64,000 nucleotides of DNA, taken from DATIXJ01 sp963714795. GTDB taxonomy: Bacteria > Bacteroidota > Ignavibacteria > UBA10030 > SZUA-254. The position numbers and the translations under genes were made by a program. This document shows, one piece after another, positions 1 through 8,957 of the stretch (positions are counted from its first letter, which is position 1; each line of letters opens with the position of its first letter). The notes beneath the pieces were generated by a model. That model did no database searches, was not told where the DNA came from, and worked only from the letters and a program-made list of their open reading frames with translations. The stretch lies in assembly GCA_963714795.1 (NCBI GenBank), contig CAVQPS010000010.1:62001-126000 (forward strand), written 5' to 3'.

Positions 1-2
1 TG

Positions 3-95
3 CTTTCCATGACAGAAGAAAATAAAAATTTTTCCGCTGTGATGCAAGCATTTGTTTCCAATATCCCTGCAGAAGGCATCACGGCGATATTTTGA
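3..95 (+). CDS. C-terminal end of an unidentified protein (cut by window edge)
   Basis: An open frame enters from the left edge and ends at TGA 93-95, giving about 30 residues finishing in IPAEGITAIF. It lies just before a bidirectional hairpin, as a gene end would. Too little is visible to name a family, and it could be a chance frame. Confidence 0.35.
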   Translation, partial: LSMTEENKNFSAVMQAFVSNIPAEGITAIF

Positions 96-113
96 AGAAT
101 GGCAGAAGCATAT

Positions 114-145
114 AAAAAAGCCGGCTCAGAAAAGAACCGGCTTTC
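114..145. terminator. Bidirectional rho-independent terminator
   Basis: AAAGCCGG (117-124) pairs with CCGGCTTT (137-144) around a 12-nt loop. Read on the minus strand the stem is followed by a run of T, so it ends the suf-sod operon. It can also serve the plus-strand gene ending at 95. Confidence 0.75.
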
Positions 146-175
146 AAGACATTTAAATCATTGCAACCGATGAAT

Positions 176-895
176 TTATCGTGACGCGAGAAAACGTTTG
201 CTCACTTCATCCCAATTCACGACGTTCCAAAATGCGGTAACATATTCCGCTCTGCGGTTCTGATACTTCAGATAATACGCATGTTCCCACACGTCGAGCC
301 CGAGGATCGGAACGCCTTTCGTTTCGGCAAGATCCATCAGCGGATTATCCTGATTCGGAGTGGATGCAACGACAAGTTTATCGTGCTGCTTGATCAGCCA
401 TGCCCAACCGGAACCGAAACGGGTAATGCCGGCATTCGAAAATTGTTCTTTGAATTTATCGAATGAACTGAAATCGCGGCCGATCGCCGTCGCAAGTTCG
501 CCGGACGGCTGACCGCCGCCGCCTTTTTTCATCCACTGCCAGAAGGCAGAGTGATTCCAGTGTCCACCACCGTTGTTGCGGACTGCCGGCGGCAGTTTCG
601 AAATTCCGGCAAGAATTTCTTCGAGCGATTTATTCGCCCATTCGGTATTCTCGACCGCTTTGTTCAGATTGGTAACATACGCGGCATGATGTTTGTCGTG
701 ATGAATTTCCATTGTCGCCTTGTCGATGTACGGTTCAAGTGCGTCGAATGCGTATGGAAGATTCGGCAATGTAAACGGCATAATGTTTTGCTCCTTTGTT
801 TGAATCTGATGAGTTGATGAAAACAGTGAATTACCTCCGAGGAACGCTGCTGCTCCTCCAAGAATTGAAGACTGAAGAAAAGACCGACGTTGCAT
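176..895 (-). CDS. Fe/Mn superoxide dismutase with an apparent Tat signal extension
   Basis: Converts superoxide to peroxide and oxygen. Metal ligands are visible: His in EIHHDKHH, His in HWNHSAFW, and Asp and His in GLDVWEHAYY, the normal Fe/Mn SOD set. From the ATG at 895 the protein (239 aa) begins with a 38-residue extension MQRRSFLQSS followed by a Gly/Ala/Leu-rich stretch, which resembles a twin-arginine signal. An internal ATG at 781 (MPFTLPNLPY, the usual SOD start, 201 aa) has a strong AAGGAG about 9 nt upstream, whereas the 895 start has no clear ribosome site. Both starts may be used. It is the last gene of the suf operon, 11 nt after sufA. Fe versus Mn preference cannot be told. 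Confidence 0.93.
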   Translation of the reverse strand: MQRRSFLQSSILGGAAAFLGGNSLFSSTHQIQTKEQNIMPFTLPNLPYAFDALEPYIDKATMEIHHDKHHAAYVTNLNKAVENTEWANKSLEEILAGISKLPPAVRNNGGGHWNHSAFWQWMKKGGGGQPSGELATAIGRDFSSFDKFKEQFSNAGITRFGSGWAWLIKQHDKLVVASTPNQDNPLMDLAETKGVPILGLDVWEHAYYLKYQNRRAEYVTAFWNVVNWDEVSKRFLASR

Positions 896-906
896 AGAAA
901 AATATT

Positions 907-1275
907 TTACGCGCTGAATGAATTTCCGCATCCGCATGTTTTTGCCGCCTGCGGATTATTGAAGACGAATCCTTTTCCGTTCAACCCGTCCTGAAAATCA
1001 AGCACGGTGCCGGAAATATGAAATAAACTTTTCGGATCGACGACGACTTTCACGCCGTGCATTTCGAAAACCTTATCGTTCGGTTTCACTTCACCGTCGA
1101 AACCAAGGACATACGAAAGTCCGGAACATCCGCCGCCTTTCACACCGACCCGTAAACTGTGTTCGGCGGGAATATTATTCTCCGCTTTCACCTTGATAAC
1201 CTGCTGAGCGGCTTTTTCCGTCAGCGTGATTTCTTCGCGAAGTTCCGGTTTCTTGATCGTTGCAATTTCCTGCAT
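907..1275 (-). CDS. sufA: HesB/IscA-type iron-sulfur assembly protein (SufA-like)
   Basis: A-type Fe-S carrier of 122 aa that accepts a cluster from SufBCD and passes it to apoproteins. The three conserved cysteines are present: GGGCSGLSY near residue 50 and CGCGNSFS at the C-terminus. The first 15 residues are a short variable extension before LTEKAAQQV. It follows sufT by 15 nt in the same direction. The A-type family (SufA, IscA, ErpA) cannot be split by sequence alone; the name follows the operon. Confidence 0.92.
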   Translation of the reverse strand: MQEIATIKKPELREEITLTEKAAQQVIKVKAENNIPAEHSLRVGVKGGGCSGLSYVLGFDGEVKPNDKVFEMHGVKVVVDPKSLFHISGTVLDFQDGLNGKGFVFNNPQAAKTCGCGNSFSA

Positions 1276-1290
1276 AGCATCTCCAGATTA

Positions 1291-1626
1291 TTATGACATA
1301 CCCAGTTGAAGTTTTGCCGCTTCCGACATCATACTCGGATTCCACGTTGGTTCCCAAACTACGCTCACTTTCACATTCCCGACACCCTGCACCGATTTTG
1401 CTTTCGCTTCCACCTGAGGCGGCAGCGATTGCGCCGCCGGACAGTACGGTGTCGTCAGCGTCATCTTGATATCCACGTCGCCGGTATCGCCGACGGTCAC
1501 ACCATAAATCAATCCCAGTTCATAAATATTCACGGGAATTTCCGGATCGAAACATGTCCGCAACGCTTCAATGACCTGTGCCTCGATAATACTTTTTTCA
1601 ATCGAACTGATTTCGTGTTGTTCCAT
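1291..1626 (-). CDS. sufT: SufT, MIP18/DUF59-family Fe-S assembly factor
   Basis: A 111-aa DUF59/MIP18 protein with the family landmarks DPEIPVNIYELGLI (residues about 27-40) and TTPYCPAA (about 58-65), whose Cys is the conserved one. Family members help Fe-S maturation; SufT in other bacteria matters under high Fe-S demand. It sits between sufU and sufA, in the order seen in many SUF operons. The start is the ATG 44 nt after the sufU stop. Confidence 0.92.
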   Translation of the reverse strand: MEQHEISSIEKSIIEAQVIEALRTCFDPEIPVNIYELGLIYGVTVGDTGDVDIKMTLTTPYCPAAQSLPPQVEAKAKSVQGVGNVKVSVVWEPTWNPSMMSEAAKLQLGMS

Positions 1627-1669
1627 GACAATCTAAATCCGATAATTTGTTAAAAATTTCTGACACGCA

Positions 1670-2122
1670 TTATTCCGTTGACACACGGTGCTCGGTCGTT
1701 TGGAGTGCGGCATGCAGTGTGTGCCAGGCAAGGCTTGCACATTTTACACGCGCCGGAAATTCAGAGACACCGGAAAACGCTGCAAGCTTACCGAGCGACG
1801 CAATGTCTTTTCCCGGATCGATCTCGCCGGTGACCAATTTATGAAATTGCTGAAAAAGTTCTTCTGCTTCCTTTTTTGTTTTCCCTTTGACGATGGAACT
1901 CATGACCGATGCCGACGCTTTTGAAATCGCGCACCCGCCGCCGTCGAAACTGATGTCGGCTATTTTGTCGCCGTCCATCTTCAAAAAAATCGTATAATGA
2001 TCGCCGCATAACGGATTATAGCCGTCAACTTTCCGGTCCGGTTGAATCATCCGGTGAAAGTTCCGCGGGTTTTTATTGTGATCCAGAATAACTTCCTGAT
2101 ACAACTCTCGCAGTGCCGACAT
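1670..2122 (-). CDS. sufU: SufU, zinc-dependent sulfurtransferase partner of SufS
   Basis: 150 aa. The ligand set of SufU is visible: Cys and Asp in NPLCGD (about 39-43), Cys in GGGCAISKAS (about 63) and Cys in VKCASLAWHTL near residue 128. In SufU these bind zinc and take persulfide sulfur from SufS. The stop codon of sufS overlaps this start by one base (2122), so translation is probably coupled. SufU rather than IscU is favoured by the adjoining sufS and the spacing before the last Cys. Confidence 0.93.
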   Translation of the reverse strand: MSALRELYQEVILDHNKNPRNFHRMIQPDRKVDGYNPLCGDHYTIFLKMDGDKIADISFDGGGCAISKASASVMSSIVKGKTKKEAEELFQQFHKLVTGEIDPGKDIASLGKLAAFSGVSEFPARVKCASLAWHTLHAALQTTEHRVSTE

Positions 2123-3387
2123 TACTGAAACACCTCTATCACGCGATAAATTCCTTTCACGAGGGCATCCACTTCTTTTTTGGTATTATAAATCGCAAAC
2201 GAAGCCCGTGCCGTTGCCGAAATGCCGAAGCACTGCATGACTGGCTGGGCACAATGATGACCGGCGCGGATAGCAATGCCGTCATCGTCCAGGATCGTTC
2301 CGATATCATGCGGATGAATTCCTTCCAGCGTGAATGATAGAACGCTTGCTTTTTCGTTTGCCGTACCGATAATGCGAAGACCTTTAATCTGCATCAACGA
2401 TTCGGTCGCATAGTGCAGGAGATCGTGCTCGTGACGCGCTGCCGCATCAAAATCAATCCGGTTCAGAAAATCGATCGTCGCACCGAGACCGACGCCGCCC
2501 GCAATGTTCGGCGTTCCCGCTTCAAACTTATAGGGCAAATCGTTATAAATCGTTTTCTGATAAGTTACCGACTTGATCATATCACCACCGCCCTGGTACG
2601 GCGGCATTGCATCAAGAAATTCTTTTTTTCCGTACAAAATGCCGACACCGGTCGGACCGTAAATCTTGTGTCCGGAGAAAGCATAAAAATCGCAATCCAG
2701 ATCACGAACATCCACGCGCATATGAGGAACGGCCTGTGCCCCGTCAACCAAAACCGGTATTCCTTTTTGATGGGCAATCGCAATCATCTGCTTGACCGGA
2801 TTGACCGTACCGAGCGCGTTGGAAACATGAACGATGGCGATAAATTTCGTCCGGTCGTTCAGCATCGTTTCAAATTTATCGACGAACAATTCGCCTCGAT
2901 CATTCATCGGGATCACACGGAGAACCAATCCTTTTTCTTCCGCAATCATTTGCCACGGCACGATATTGGAGTGATGCTCCATCGCTGAAATAAGAATTTC
3001 ATCGCCCTGTTTGAAATTCATTCGTCCGTATGTTTGTGCAACAAGATTGATCGCTTCCGTCGTGCCGCGGACACAAATAATTTCCTGGTGCGATGCGGCG
3101 TTGATGAACCGCTGTACCTTTTTCCGTGCCGCCTCATATGATTGCGTCGCTTTATCGCTTAGGAAGTGAACCCCGCGATGGATATTGGAATTTTCCTCAA
3201 GATAATATTTCGTAATCGCGTCGATCACGGCTTGCGGCTTTTGACTCGTCGCGGCATTATCGAGATACACCAGCGGCTTGCCGTTGACTTTTTGTTTGAG
3301 AATAGGAAATTCTTTTCGAATTTTTTCGACGTCAAATATTTTTCCGGTTTCGATGGAAACCGCCATATCGTCATGCATCAGCGTCAT
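2122..3387 (-). CDS. sufS: SufS, class II cysteine desulfurase
   Basis: PLP enzyme of 421 aa that takes sulfur from cysteine for cluster assembly. VYLDNAATSQKP marks the N-terminal part; the PLP lysine is in FSGHKIYGPTG and the catalytic cysteine in RAGHHCAQPVM, the class II pattern. It overlaps the sufD stop by 4 nt and abuts sufU. Three Met codons lie within the first eight residues, so the exact start is uncertain. Confidence 0.96.
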   Translation of the reverse strand: MTLMHDDMAVSIETGKIFDVEKIRKEFPILKQKVNGKPLVYLDNAATSQKPQAVIDAITKYYLEENSNIHRGVHFLSDKATQSYEAARKKVQRFINAASHQEIICVRGTTEAINLVAQTYGRMNFKQGDEILISAMEHHSNIVPWQMIAEEKGLVLRVIPMNDRGELFVDKFETMLNDRTKFIAIVHVSNALGTVNPVKQMIAIAHQKGIPVLVDGAQAVPHMRVDVRDLDCDFYAFSGHKIYGPTGVGILYGKKEFLDAMPPYQGGGDMIKSVTYQKTIYNDLPYKFEAGTPNIAGGVGLGATIDFLNRIDFDAAARHEHDLLHYATESLMQIKGLRIIGTANEKASVLSFTLEGIHPHDIGTILDDDGIAIRAGHHCAQPVMQCFGISATARASFAIYNTKKEVDALVKGIYRVIEVFQ

Positions 3388-4727
3388 GATGCCCGTCCAT
3401 GGATTTTTTCGAGCCGGTCGCCCAGCATCGCATTGAGATATTCACGGAGAGATTCTATCGAATTTCTTCCCGTCACATCGCTTGCAAACGCCCGCGTCAG
3501 CATATCCTGTGCCTCATCCAATCCGATCGCACGGGAGCGCAGATAGAATAACGCTTCGGCATCGAGATAACCGACTGTTGCGCCGTGCGTGCATTTCACA
3601 TCATCCGCAAAGATTTCCAATTGCGGTTTCGTATTCATTGTTGCGTCATCCGAAAGGAGCAGAGTTTTATTCGTCTGTTTTGCATCGGTTTTCTGTGCAT
3701 CTTTTCGAACAAAAATTTTTCCGTTGAACACGCCTTTCGATTTGCCGCTTAAAATCGATTTGTACAATTCATGACTGTTACAATGCGGTTTCGCGTGATC
3801 GATAACGGTATGATTATCGATATGCTGTGTGCCGGTGCCCAGCGACAAGCCGTTGAGTGTGCACTCGCAACCTTCCGCATCGAGAACGGTTGTGATATTA
3901 TTTCTGACGATCGCCCCTCCGAAAGAAACCGAATTGGCCGTAACGTTGCTTCCGGCATGTTGGTGAATGTACATCGAATCGATATGATACGCGTGATTGT
4001 TTTCCTGCTGAAGTTTTGTCAACTCGACAACAGCATTTTCGCCGGCAACAATTTCGGAAACAGTATTCGTAAAATACAGTTGTTGAGACAAACCCACATA
4101 CTGCATAACGAATGTAGTTTTTGAATTTTTACCGGCGAGTATCAGATTCCTCGGTTGAGACAACGGCAATAATTCACCGCCGGTCGAGAGAAACAGCAAA
4201 TATACGGGCGTATCGATTTTCATATTATCCGGAACTTCAATGCAAGCACCATCCTGCAAAAAACCGGTATTGAGTGCAGTAAACGCTTCCTGTTCATACG
4301 ATGCGTAGCGGCCGAGATGACGGGATATGTTTTCGCTGTGACCGGATTTCAATGCCGTCACCAAACTACCAACGTGCAACTGACCGGATGACGGAATCGA
4401 AGAAAGGTTTTTCGAAAAATGCCCGTTCACAAAAACCAGTCTCGGACCATCAAGATGAGGAATAAGAAAATTGCCAAGCTCTATTTTCTGACCAGTAAGT
4501 TCCGGCAGCACCGTCGACGGATAAAACTGTTCGCGGATGATCGGAAGCACACTGGTAAACTTCCACTCTTCATTTTTATTCGTCGGAAATCCGATTTCTG
4601 CAAGCCGGTTCATGGCGGCTTTCCGCATTCCATGAAGCGGTGTTTTCGATTCGCCGTTCAATGTTTTCTCGAACGACTGAAAAGCGGAAAGATACCGCTG
4701 AATATATTCTGTTGACACTGGATTCAT
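3384..4727 (-). CDS. sufD: SufD, Fe-S scaffold subunit
   Basis: 447 aa beta-helix protein paralogous to SufB and partner of SufC and SufB in the SufBC2D scaffold. The N-terminal helical part contains NEEWKFTSV and the C-terminal core contains SKGVFNGKIFV followed by DDVKCTHGATVGYLD, both typical. AGGAG lies about 12 nt before the ATG. It sits 14 nt after sufC in the canonical B-C-D order. Confidence 0.95.
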   Translation of the reverse strand: MNPVSTEYIQRYLSAFQSFEKTLNGESKTPLHGMRKAAMNRLAEIGFPTNKNEEWKFTSVLPIIREQFYPSTVLPELTGQKIELGNFLIPHLDGPRLVFVNGHFSKNLSSIPSSGQLHVGSLVTALKSGHSENISRHLGRYASYEQEAFTALNTGFLQDGACIEVPDNMKIDTPVYLLFLSTGGELLPLSQPRNLILAGKNSKTTFVMQYVGLSQQLYFTNTVSEIVAGENAVVELTKLQQENNHAYHIDSMYIHQHAGSNVTANSVSFGGAIVRNNITTVLDAEGCECTLNGLSLGTGTQHIDNHTVIDHAKPHCNSHELYKSILSGKSKGVFNGKIFVRKDAQKTDAKQTNKTLLLSDDATMNTKPQLEIFADDVKCTHGATVGYLDAEALFYLRSRAIGLDEAQDMLTRAFASDVTGRNSIESLREYLNAMLGDRLEKIHGRAS

Positions 4728-4741
4728 TTTTTGTCGTTCTC

Positions 4742-5506
4742 CTACGAGCCGGTCGAGACAGATTCCGCTTCACGCACCCAATCGTATCCTTTTTCTTCAA
4801 GTTCGAGAGCAAGCTCTTTACCGCCGGACATGACAATGCGGCCATCGATAAGCACGTGGACAACATCCGGGACAATATAATTCAGCAAGCGTTGGTAGTG
4901 CGTTACCACAATCGTCGAATTTTCTTTCGTCTTCAACTTGTTGACACCATCCGCAACGATGCGCAATGCATCGATATCGAGACCGGAATCTGTTTCATCC
5001 AGTATCGCAAGCTTCGGTTCGAGCACCGCCATCTGAAAAATTTCATTTCGCTTCTTTTCACCGCCGGAAAATCCTTCGTTCACCGGACGGTTCAGTAAAC
5101 TTTGGTCCATATCGACATATTTCATCCGCTCTTTCACGAGCGCAAGAAAATCGACGGCATCGAGCTGTTCCTGCCCGCGATATTTCCGGATGGCATTCAA
5201 TCCGGCTTTCAAAAAATATGTATTGCTGACGCCGGGAATTTCCACCGGATATTGAAACGCAAGAAAGACGCCTTCCCGCGCCCGGTCTTCCGGACTCAAT
5301 TGGAGCAAATCTTTTCCGAAATAGAGTACCTGACCATCGGTCACTACATACGCCTCTCTGCCGGCAAGCACACCGGCAAGCGTGCTTTTCCCCGAACCGT
5401 TCGGTCCCATAATCGCATGTACCTCACCGGCATTTACCTTCAGATTAATGCCGCGGAGAATTTCATTACCATTGACTGATGCATGAAGATTTTTAATTTC
5501 TAACAT
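4742..5506 (-). CDS. sufC: SufC, ABC-type ATPase of the Fe-S scaffold
   Basis: 254 aa. Walker A GPNGSGKST (about 35-43), signature FSGGEKKRNEI (about 146-156), Walker B LAILDETDSGLD and the switch His in VVTHYQRLL are all intact. It is a soluble ATPase that drives cluster assembly with SufB and SufD, not a transporter. A good ribosome site (AAAGGAAA) precedes the ATG. Its place between sufB and sufD confirms the assignment. Confidence 0.97.
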   Translation of the reverse strand: MLEIKNLHASVNGNEILRGINLKVNAGEVHAIMGPNGSGKSTLAGVLAGREAYVVTDGQVLYFGKDLLQLSPEDRAREGVFLAFQYPVEIPGVSNTYFLKAGLNAIRKYRGQEQLDAVDFLALVKERMKYVDMDQSLLNRPVNEGFSGGEKKRNEIFQMAVLEPKLAILDETDSGLDIDALRIVADGVNKLKTKENSTIVVTHYQRLLNYIVPDVVHVLIDGRIVMSGGKELALELEEKGYDWVREAESVSTGS

Positions 5507-5536
5507 CTGTATTTCCTTTTTAATTTTGAATTGATT

Positions 5537-6982
5537 CTATCCGACACTTCCTTCGAGGCTGACGCCGAGAAGTTTTTGCGCTTCAACGGCAAATTCCATC
5601 GGCAGTTCCCGAAAGACCTCTTTACAAAATCCGTTCACGATCATATTGACCGCATCTTCAGTCGATAAACCGCGCTGCTTGCAATAGAAAATCTGGTCTT
5701 CGCCGATTTTCGACGTCGATGCTTCATGTTCGGATCGTGACGATGTATTTTTGACTTCGATATAGGGAAACGTATGCGCTCCGCATTTATCGCCGAGCAG
5801 GAGCGAATCGCACTGCGAAAAATTGTGCGCGTTGGTTGCACCTTTTTGAATCCTGACCAGCCCGCGATACGAATTATTTCCATGCCCGCCGGAGATACCT
5901 TTCGACACGATCGTACTCTTGGTATTTTTCCCCATGTGAATCATTTTTGTTCCGGTATCGGCTTGCTGGTAATTCGTCGTCACGGCAACGGAATAAAATT
6001 CACCGATAGAATTGTCGCCTTGCAGGATAACACCGGGATATTTCCAGGTAATGGCCGACCCGGTTTCAACCTGTGTCCACGAAATATGGGAATTCACGCC
6101 GGCACAGATTCCGCGCTTCGTCACGAAATTATAGATTCCGCCTTTTCCTTCTTTGTCGCCGGGATACCAATTCTGCACTGTCGAATATTTTATGTGCGCA
6201 TTATCCTGCGCGATCAATTCCACCACCGCCGCATGAAGTTGATTCGTATCGCGCATCGGAGCGGTGCATCCTTCAAGATAACTGACGTACGCGCCTTCTT
6301 CGGCAACGATCAGCGTACGTTCAAACTGTCCCGTTTCAGCGGCGTTGATCCGGAAATATGTCGAAAGTTCCATCGGACAGCGAACGCCTTTCGGAATATA
6401 ACAGAACGAACCGTCGCTGAACACTGCCGCATTCAACGACGCAAAAAAATTATCGGTGTATGGAACAACCGAGCCGAGATATTTTTTTACCAGATCGGGA
6501 TGATTGTGCACCGCTTCGGAAAATGAACAGAAAATAATTCCCAGCTCGCCTAATTTTTCTTTGAATGTCGTTGCAACGGAGACACTGTCGAACACCGCAT
6601 CGACCGCAACACCGCTGAAACGTTTTTGTTCCTCGAGCGAAATGCCGAGCTTCTCATAAGTTTTCAATAATTCCGGATCGACTTCATCCAGACTGTTCAA
6701 TTTCTTTTGCTGTTTCGGAGCGGAGTAATAAATGATATCCTGATAATCGATTTTCGGATAATGAATATTCGCCCAATCCGGCTCTTCGAGCGTTTGCCAA
6801 TGACGAAATGCTTTCAGCCGCCAATCAAGCATCCATTGCGGTTCATTTTTTTTGAGAGAAATAAACCGGATGATCTCTTCATTCAATCCGCGCGGAGCGG
6901 TGTCACTTTCGATATCGGTGACAAAACCCCATTTATATTCGCGGTTTGCAAGCTGTTCGATCGTGGTTGTTTCAGTGCTCAT
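5537..6982 (-). CDS. sufB: SufB, Fe-S scaffold subunit
   Basis: 481 aa, the usual SufB length. GGHGNNSYRGLV and the C-terminal DKCGAHTFPYIEVKN, whose Cys matches the key cluster/sulfur cysteine of SufB, are present, as is SEHEASTSKIGEDQIFY. AAAGGA lies upstream of the ATG. It is first of the sufBCDS block and follows a small unknown gene by 9 nt. Confidence 0.97.
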   Translation of the reverse strand: MSTETTTIEQLANREYKWGFVTDIESDTAPRGLNEEIIRFISLKKNEPQWMLDWRLKAFRHWQTLEEPDWANIHYPKIDYQDIIYYSAPKQQKKLNSLDEVDPELLKTYEKLGISLEEQKRFSGVAVDAVFDSVSVATTFKEKLGELGIIFCSFSEAVHNHPDLVKKYLGSVVPYTDNFFASLNAAVFSDGSFCYIPKGVRCPMELSTYFRINAAETGQFERTLIVAEEGAYVSYLEGCTAPMRDTNQLHAAVVELIAQDNAHIKYSTVQNWYPGDKEGKGGIYNFVTKRGICAGVNSHISWTQVETGSAITWKYPGVILQGDNSIGEFYSVAVTTNYQQADTGTKMIHMGKNTKSTIVSKGISGGHGNNSYRGLVRIQKGATNAHNFSQCDSLLLGDKCGAHTFPYIEVKNTSSRSEHEASTSKIGEDQIFYCKQRGLSTEDAVNMIVNGFCKEVFRELPMEFAVEAQKLLGVSLEGSVG

Positions 6983-6991
6983 AGTGTCCTT

Positions 6992-7297
6992 TTATGATGC
7001 CTTTTTTTCGGCCGCTTTTTCAACACGGGGCAATGTGAAATCCGGATAGTTCAATTTCCATGATTGAAAATCGATGCGTTTCAGGAAGCCGGATTTTTCA
7101 AATGTCTCGGCGACTTCCCGTGCAACTTTCTCGGCATCATGATATTGTAATTTCGCTCCATGTTCCGAAAGATACGACATCACTCCATAATGAAAATCCC
7201 TGAAAAAAATATTCGAATGATGAATGAGCGTAAATTTCGATTTCAGATATTTTAAGAAATCCGATTGGTTATTGATAATAATGCTTGATGGATTCAT
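6992..7297 (-). CDS. Conserved-looking 101-aa protein of unknown function inside the suf operon
   Basis: I do not recognise this family. The protein from the ATG at 7297 is soluble and rich in aromatic, charged and His residues (LIHHSNIFFRDFHYGVM, then a helical HDAEKVAREVAETFEKS and a basic Lys/Ala tail). It has no Cys, so it is not itself a cluster ligand donor. The frame continues upstream of 7297, but that part lies over the desulfurase gene and looks non-coding. It is 17 nt after iscS and 9 nt before sufB, so it is co-transcribed with the SUF genes and probably acts with them. Confidence 0.8.
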   Translation of the reverse strand: MNPSSIIINNQSDFLKYLKSKFTLIHHSNIFFRDFHYGVMSYLSEHGAKLQYHDAEKVAREVAETFEKSGFLKRIDFQSWKLNYPDFTLPRVEKAAEKKAS

Positions 7298-7314
7298 ACT
7301 GGCCTCACAATAAA

Positions 7315-8517
7315 TTATATGGATTGTTCTGGAACAGAAATTTGATTCTTCGAATACGATGAAGCGGATTGACGAAGCTGGCTGACTGTTTCGACCACAC
7401 GACGAACGGTATAATCCACTTCTTCCTGCGTCGTAAATCGTCCGAGTCCGAACCGGATAGCGGAGTGGATCCGGTCGTTGGAATATTTGAGAGCTTTCAA
7501 AACATGCGACGGTTCGGGATTCGACGTACTGCATGCCGAGCCGGTAGAAACGGCAATATCTTTCATGGTCATCATCAACACGCTGTCTTCGACATGAAGG
7601 AAACTGACATTCAGATTATTCGGGAGACGATTTTTCGGATGCCCGTTCAATACGACATCGCCAAGCTGTGAAAGAAAAGCACTGAACATCATATCCCGCA
7701 ATCCGGAAATTCTTTTCGATTCTTCCGGCATAACATTTCGGGCAATTTCCAATGCTTTTGCAAAACCGACGATCGACGGGACATTTAACGTACCCAGAAC
7801 GCATTCCCCGCTCGTGCCCGCCGCCATCCATTTGCTGAGTAAGTTTTACACGCGGATCCGATTGCCGGACATACAAACACCCCGATACCTTTTGGACCGT
7901 AAATTTTGTGACCGGTAAACGACATCAGATCGATATTCATCGCTCCGACATTAATGAGGAATTTTCCCCACTGCCTGTGACGCATCGGTATGAAACAGAA
8001 CGCCACGTTCTTTGCAGATGGAACCGATCGATGCGACATCCTGAATGGTTCCGATTTCATTGTTGGCAATCATCACAGAAACCAAAATCGTTTTCGGTGT
8101 TATCTGTTCTCGTAATTGGTTGAGATCGATCGTGCCGAATTCATCCACGGAAAGATATGTCACATGAAAACCGTATTTCTCCAGCCGATGACATGTATCG
8201 ATAACAGATTTGTGTTCCGTAGCCACCGTAATGATATGGTCGCCTTTTTGTTTCAGCGATTCGGCAACGCCTTTGATCGCAAGATTATTCGATTCCGTCG
8301 CGCCGCTTGTAAAAATTATCTCGCGGGAATCCGCACCGATGAAACCGGCAATCGATTTGCGTGCCGTCTCGACGGCTTCATCAGCAATCCATCCAAACCG
8401 GTGCTGACGGCTTGCAGGATTACCGAACTGTTCCGAAAAATACGGAAGCATGGCGGTGACAACTTCCGGATCGACCGGAGTCGTTGCATGGTAATCCATA
8501 TAGACGGGAGTCTTCAT
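7315..8517 (-). CDS. iscS: IscS/NifS-type cysteine desulfurase, broken by three +1 frameshifts
   Basis: A class I cysteine desulfurase (about 400 aa) recovered by joining frames. It starts MKTPVYMDYHATTPVDPEVV, has the PLP lysine in SFTGHKIYGPKG and the catalytic cysteine in STGSACSTSN. One base too many is present near 7950 (after GKIP), near 7868 (TTT where TT keeps GVLYVRQSDPRVKL) and near 7798 (GGG where GG restores MRSGTLNVPSIVG). All three lie within about 150 nt and two are homopolymers, so sequence error is likelier than decay. It starts one base into the end of the regulator gene and may supply MnmA as well as Fe-S assembly. Confidence 0.88.
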
Positions 8518-8924
8518 CAGATCATTTCCACAATTGTCAGGTCATCAAGAACCTTATTGATGTTCATTTGAAGTTTCATCAACGGGTTTTTGATGGTACA
8601 GGTCGAATGAATGATGCAATTGCCGGGGGTTTCAGTTTCACACTGAATGATCGTCACGGAAGATCTTTCTTCGATCGCATTGATGATAGCCGAAACTTTC
8701 AATGTTCCAGGATCCCGGGCCAACGTATATCCGCCGTTCATTCCTTGATACGACGCGATATATCCCTTCTTGACAAGCTTCTGCATCACCTTGGCAAGAA
8801 GTTCGTAGGAAATATGATATGCGTCGGCAATTTCCTTCGCAGTAAAAATATGGCCCTTTGCTCCGCCAGCCATGTGGCGGATTGCAATCAAACCATATTC
8901 AACTTTTTTCGATAATTGAAACAT
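8517..8924 (-). CDS. Rrf2-family (IscR-like) repressor of the suf operon
   Basis: 135 aa. The N-terminal winged helix runs from LSKKVEYGLIAIRHMA through a recognition segment (ELLAKVMQKLVKKGYI) to GGYTLARDPG, the Rrf2 signature. Three cysteines cluster around residues 96-111 (QC then GNCIIHSTC), placed like the cluster ligands of IscR and related sensors. First gene of the operon; an IscR-type operator lies directly before it. A Fe-S-sensing autorepressor is the natural reading, but the ligand that it senses is inferred. Confidence 0.93.
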   Translation of the reverse strand: MFQLSKKVEYGLIAIRHMAGGAKGHIFTAKEIADAYHISYELLAKVMQKLVKKGYIASYQGMNGGYTLARDPGTLKVSAIINAIEERSSVTIIQCETETPGNCIIHSTCTIKNPLMKLQMNINKVLDDLTIVEMI

Positions 8925-8932
8925 TTAAATAC

Positions 8933-8945
8933 GACTATAACAGTC
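8933..8945. promoter_or_regulatory. IscR type-1-like operator overlapping the suf promoter
   Basis: GACTATAACAGTC, 8 nt before the start codon of the Rrf2 gene, fits the symmetrical core GACTRWWWYAGTC of E. coli IscR type-1 sites on both strands. On the minus strand it contains TATAGT, a plausible -10 element, so bound repressor would block the promoter. The flanks match the E. coli consensus only in part. Autoregulation is inferred from position. Confidence 0.65.
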
Positions 8946-8957
8946 CAAGTTAGGTCC

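Noticed and set aside
7297..7534. Upstream in-frame extension of the 101-aa suf protein (to 180 aa)
   Set aside because: It lies over the desulfurase C-terminus in another frame and is Arg/Ser-rich; the ATG at 7297 is the sensible start.
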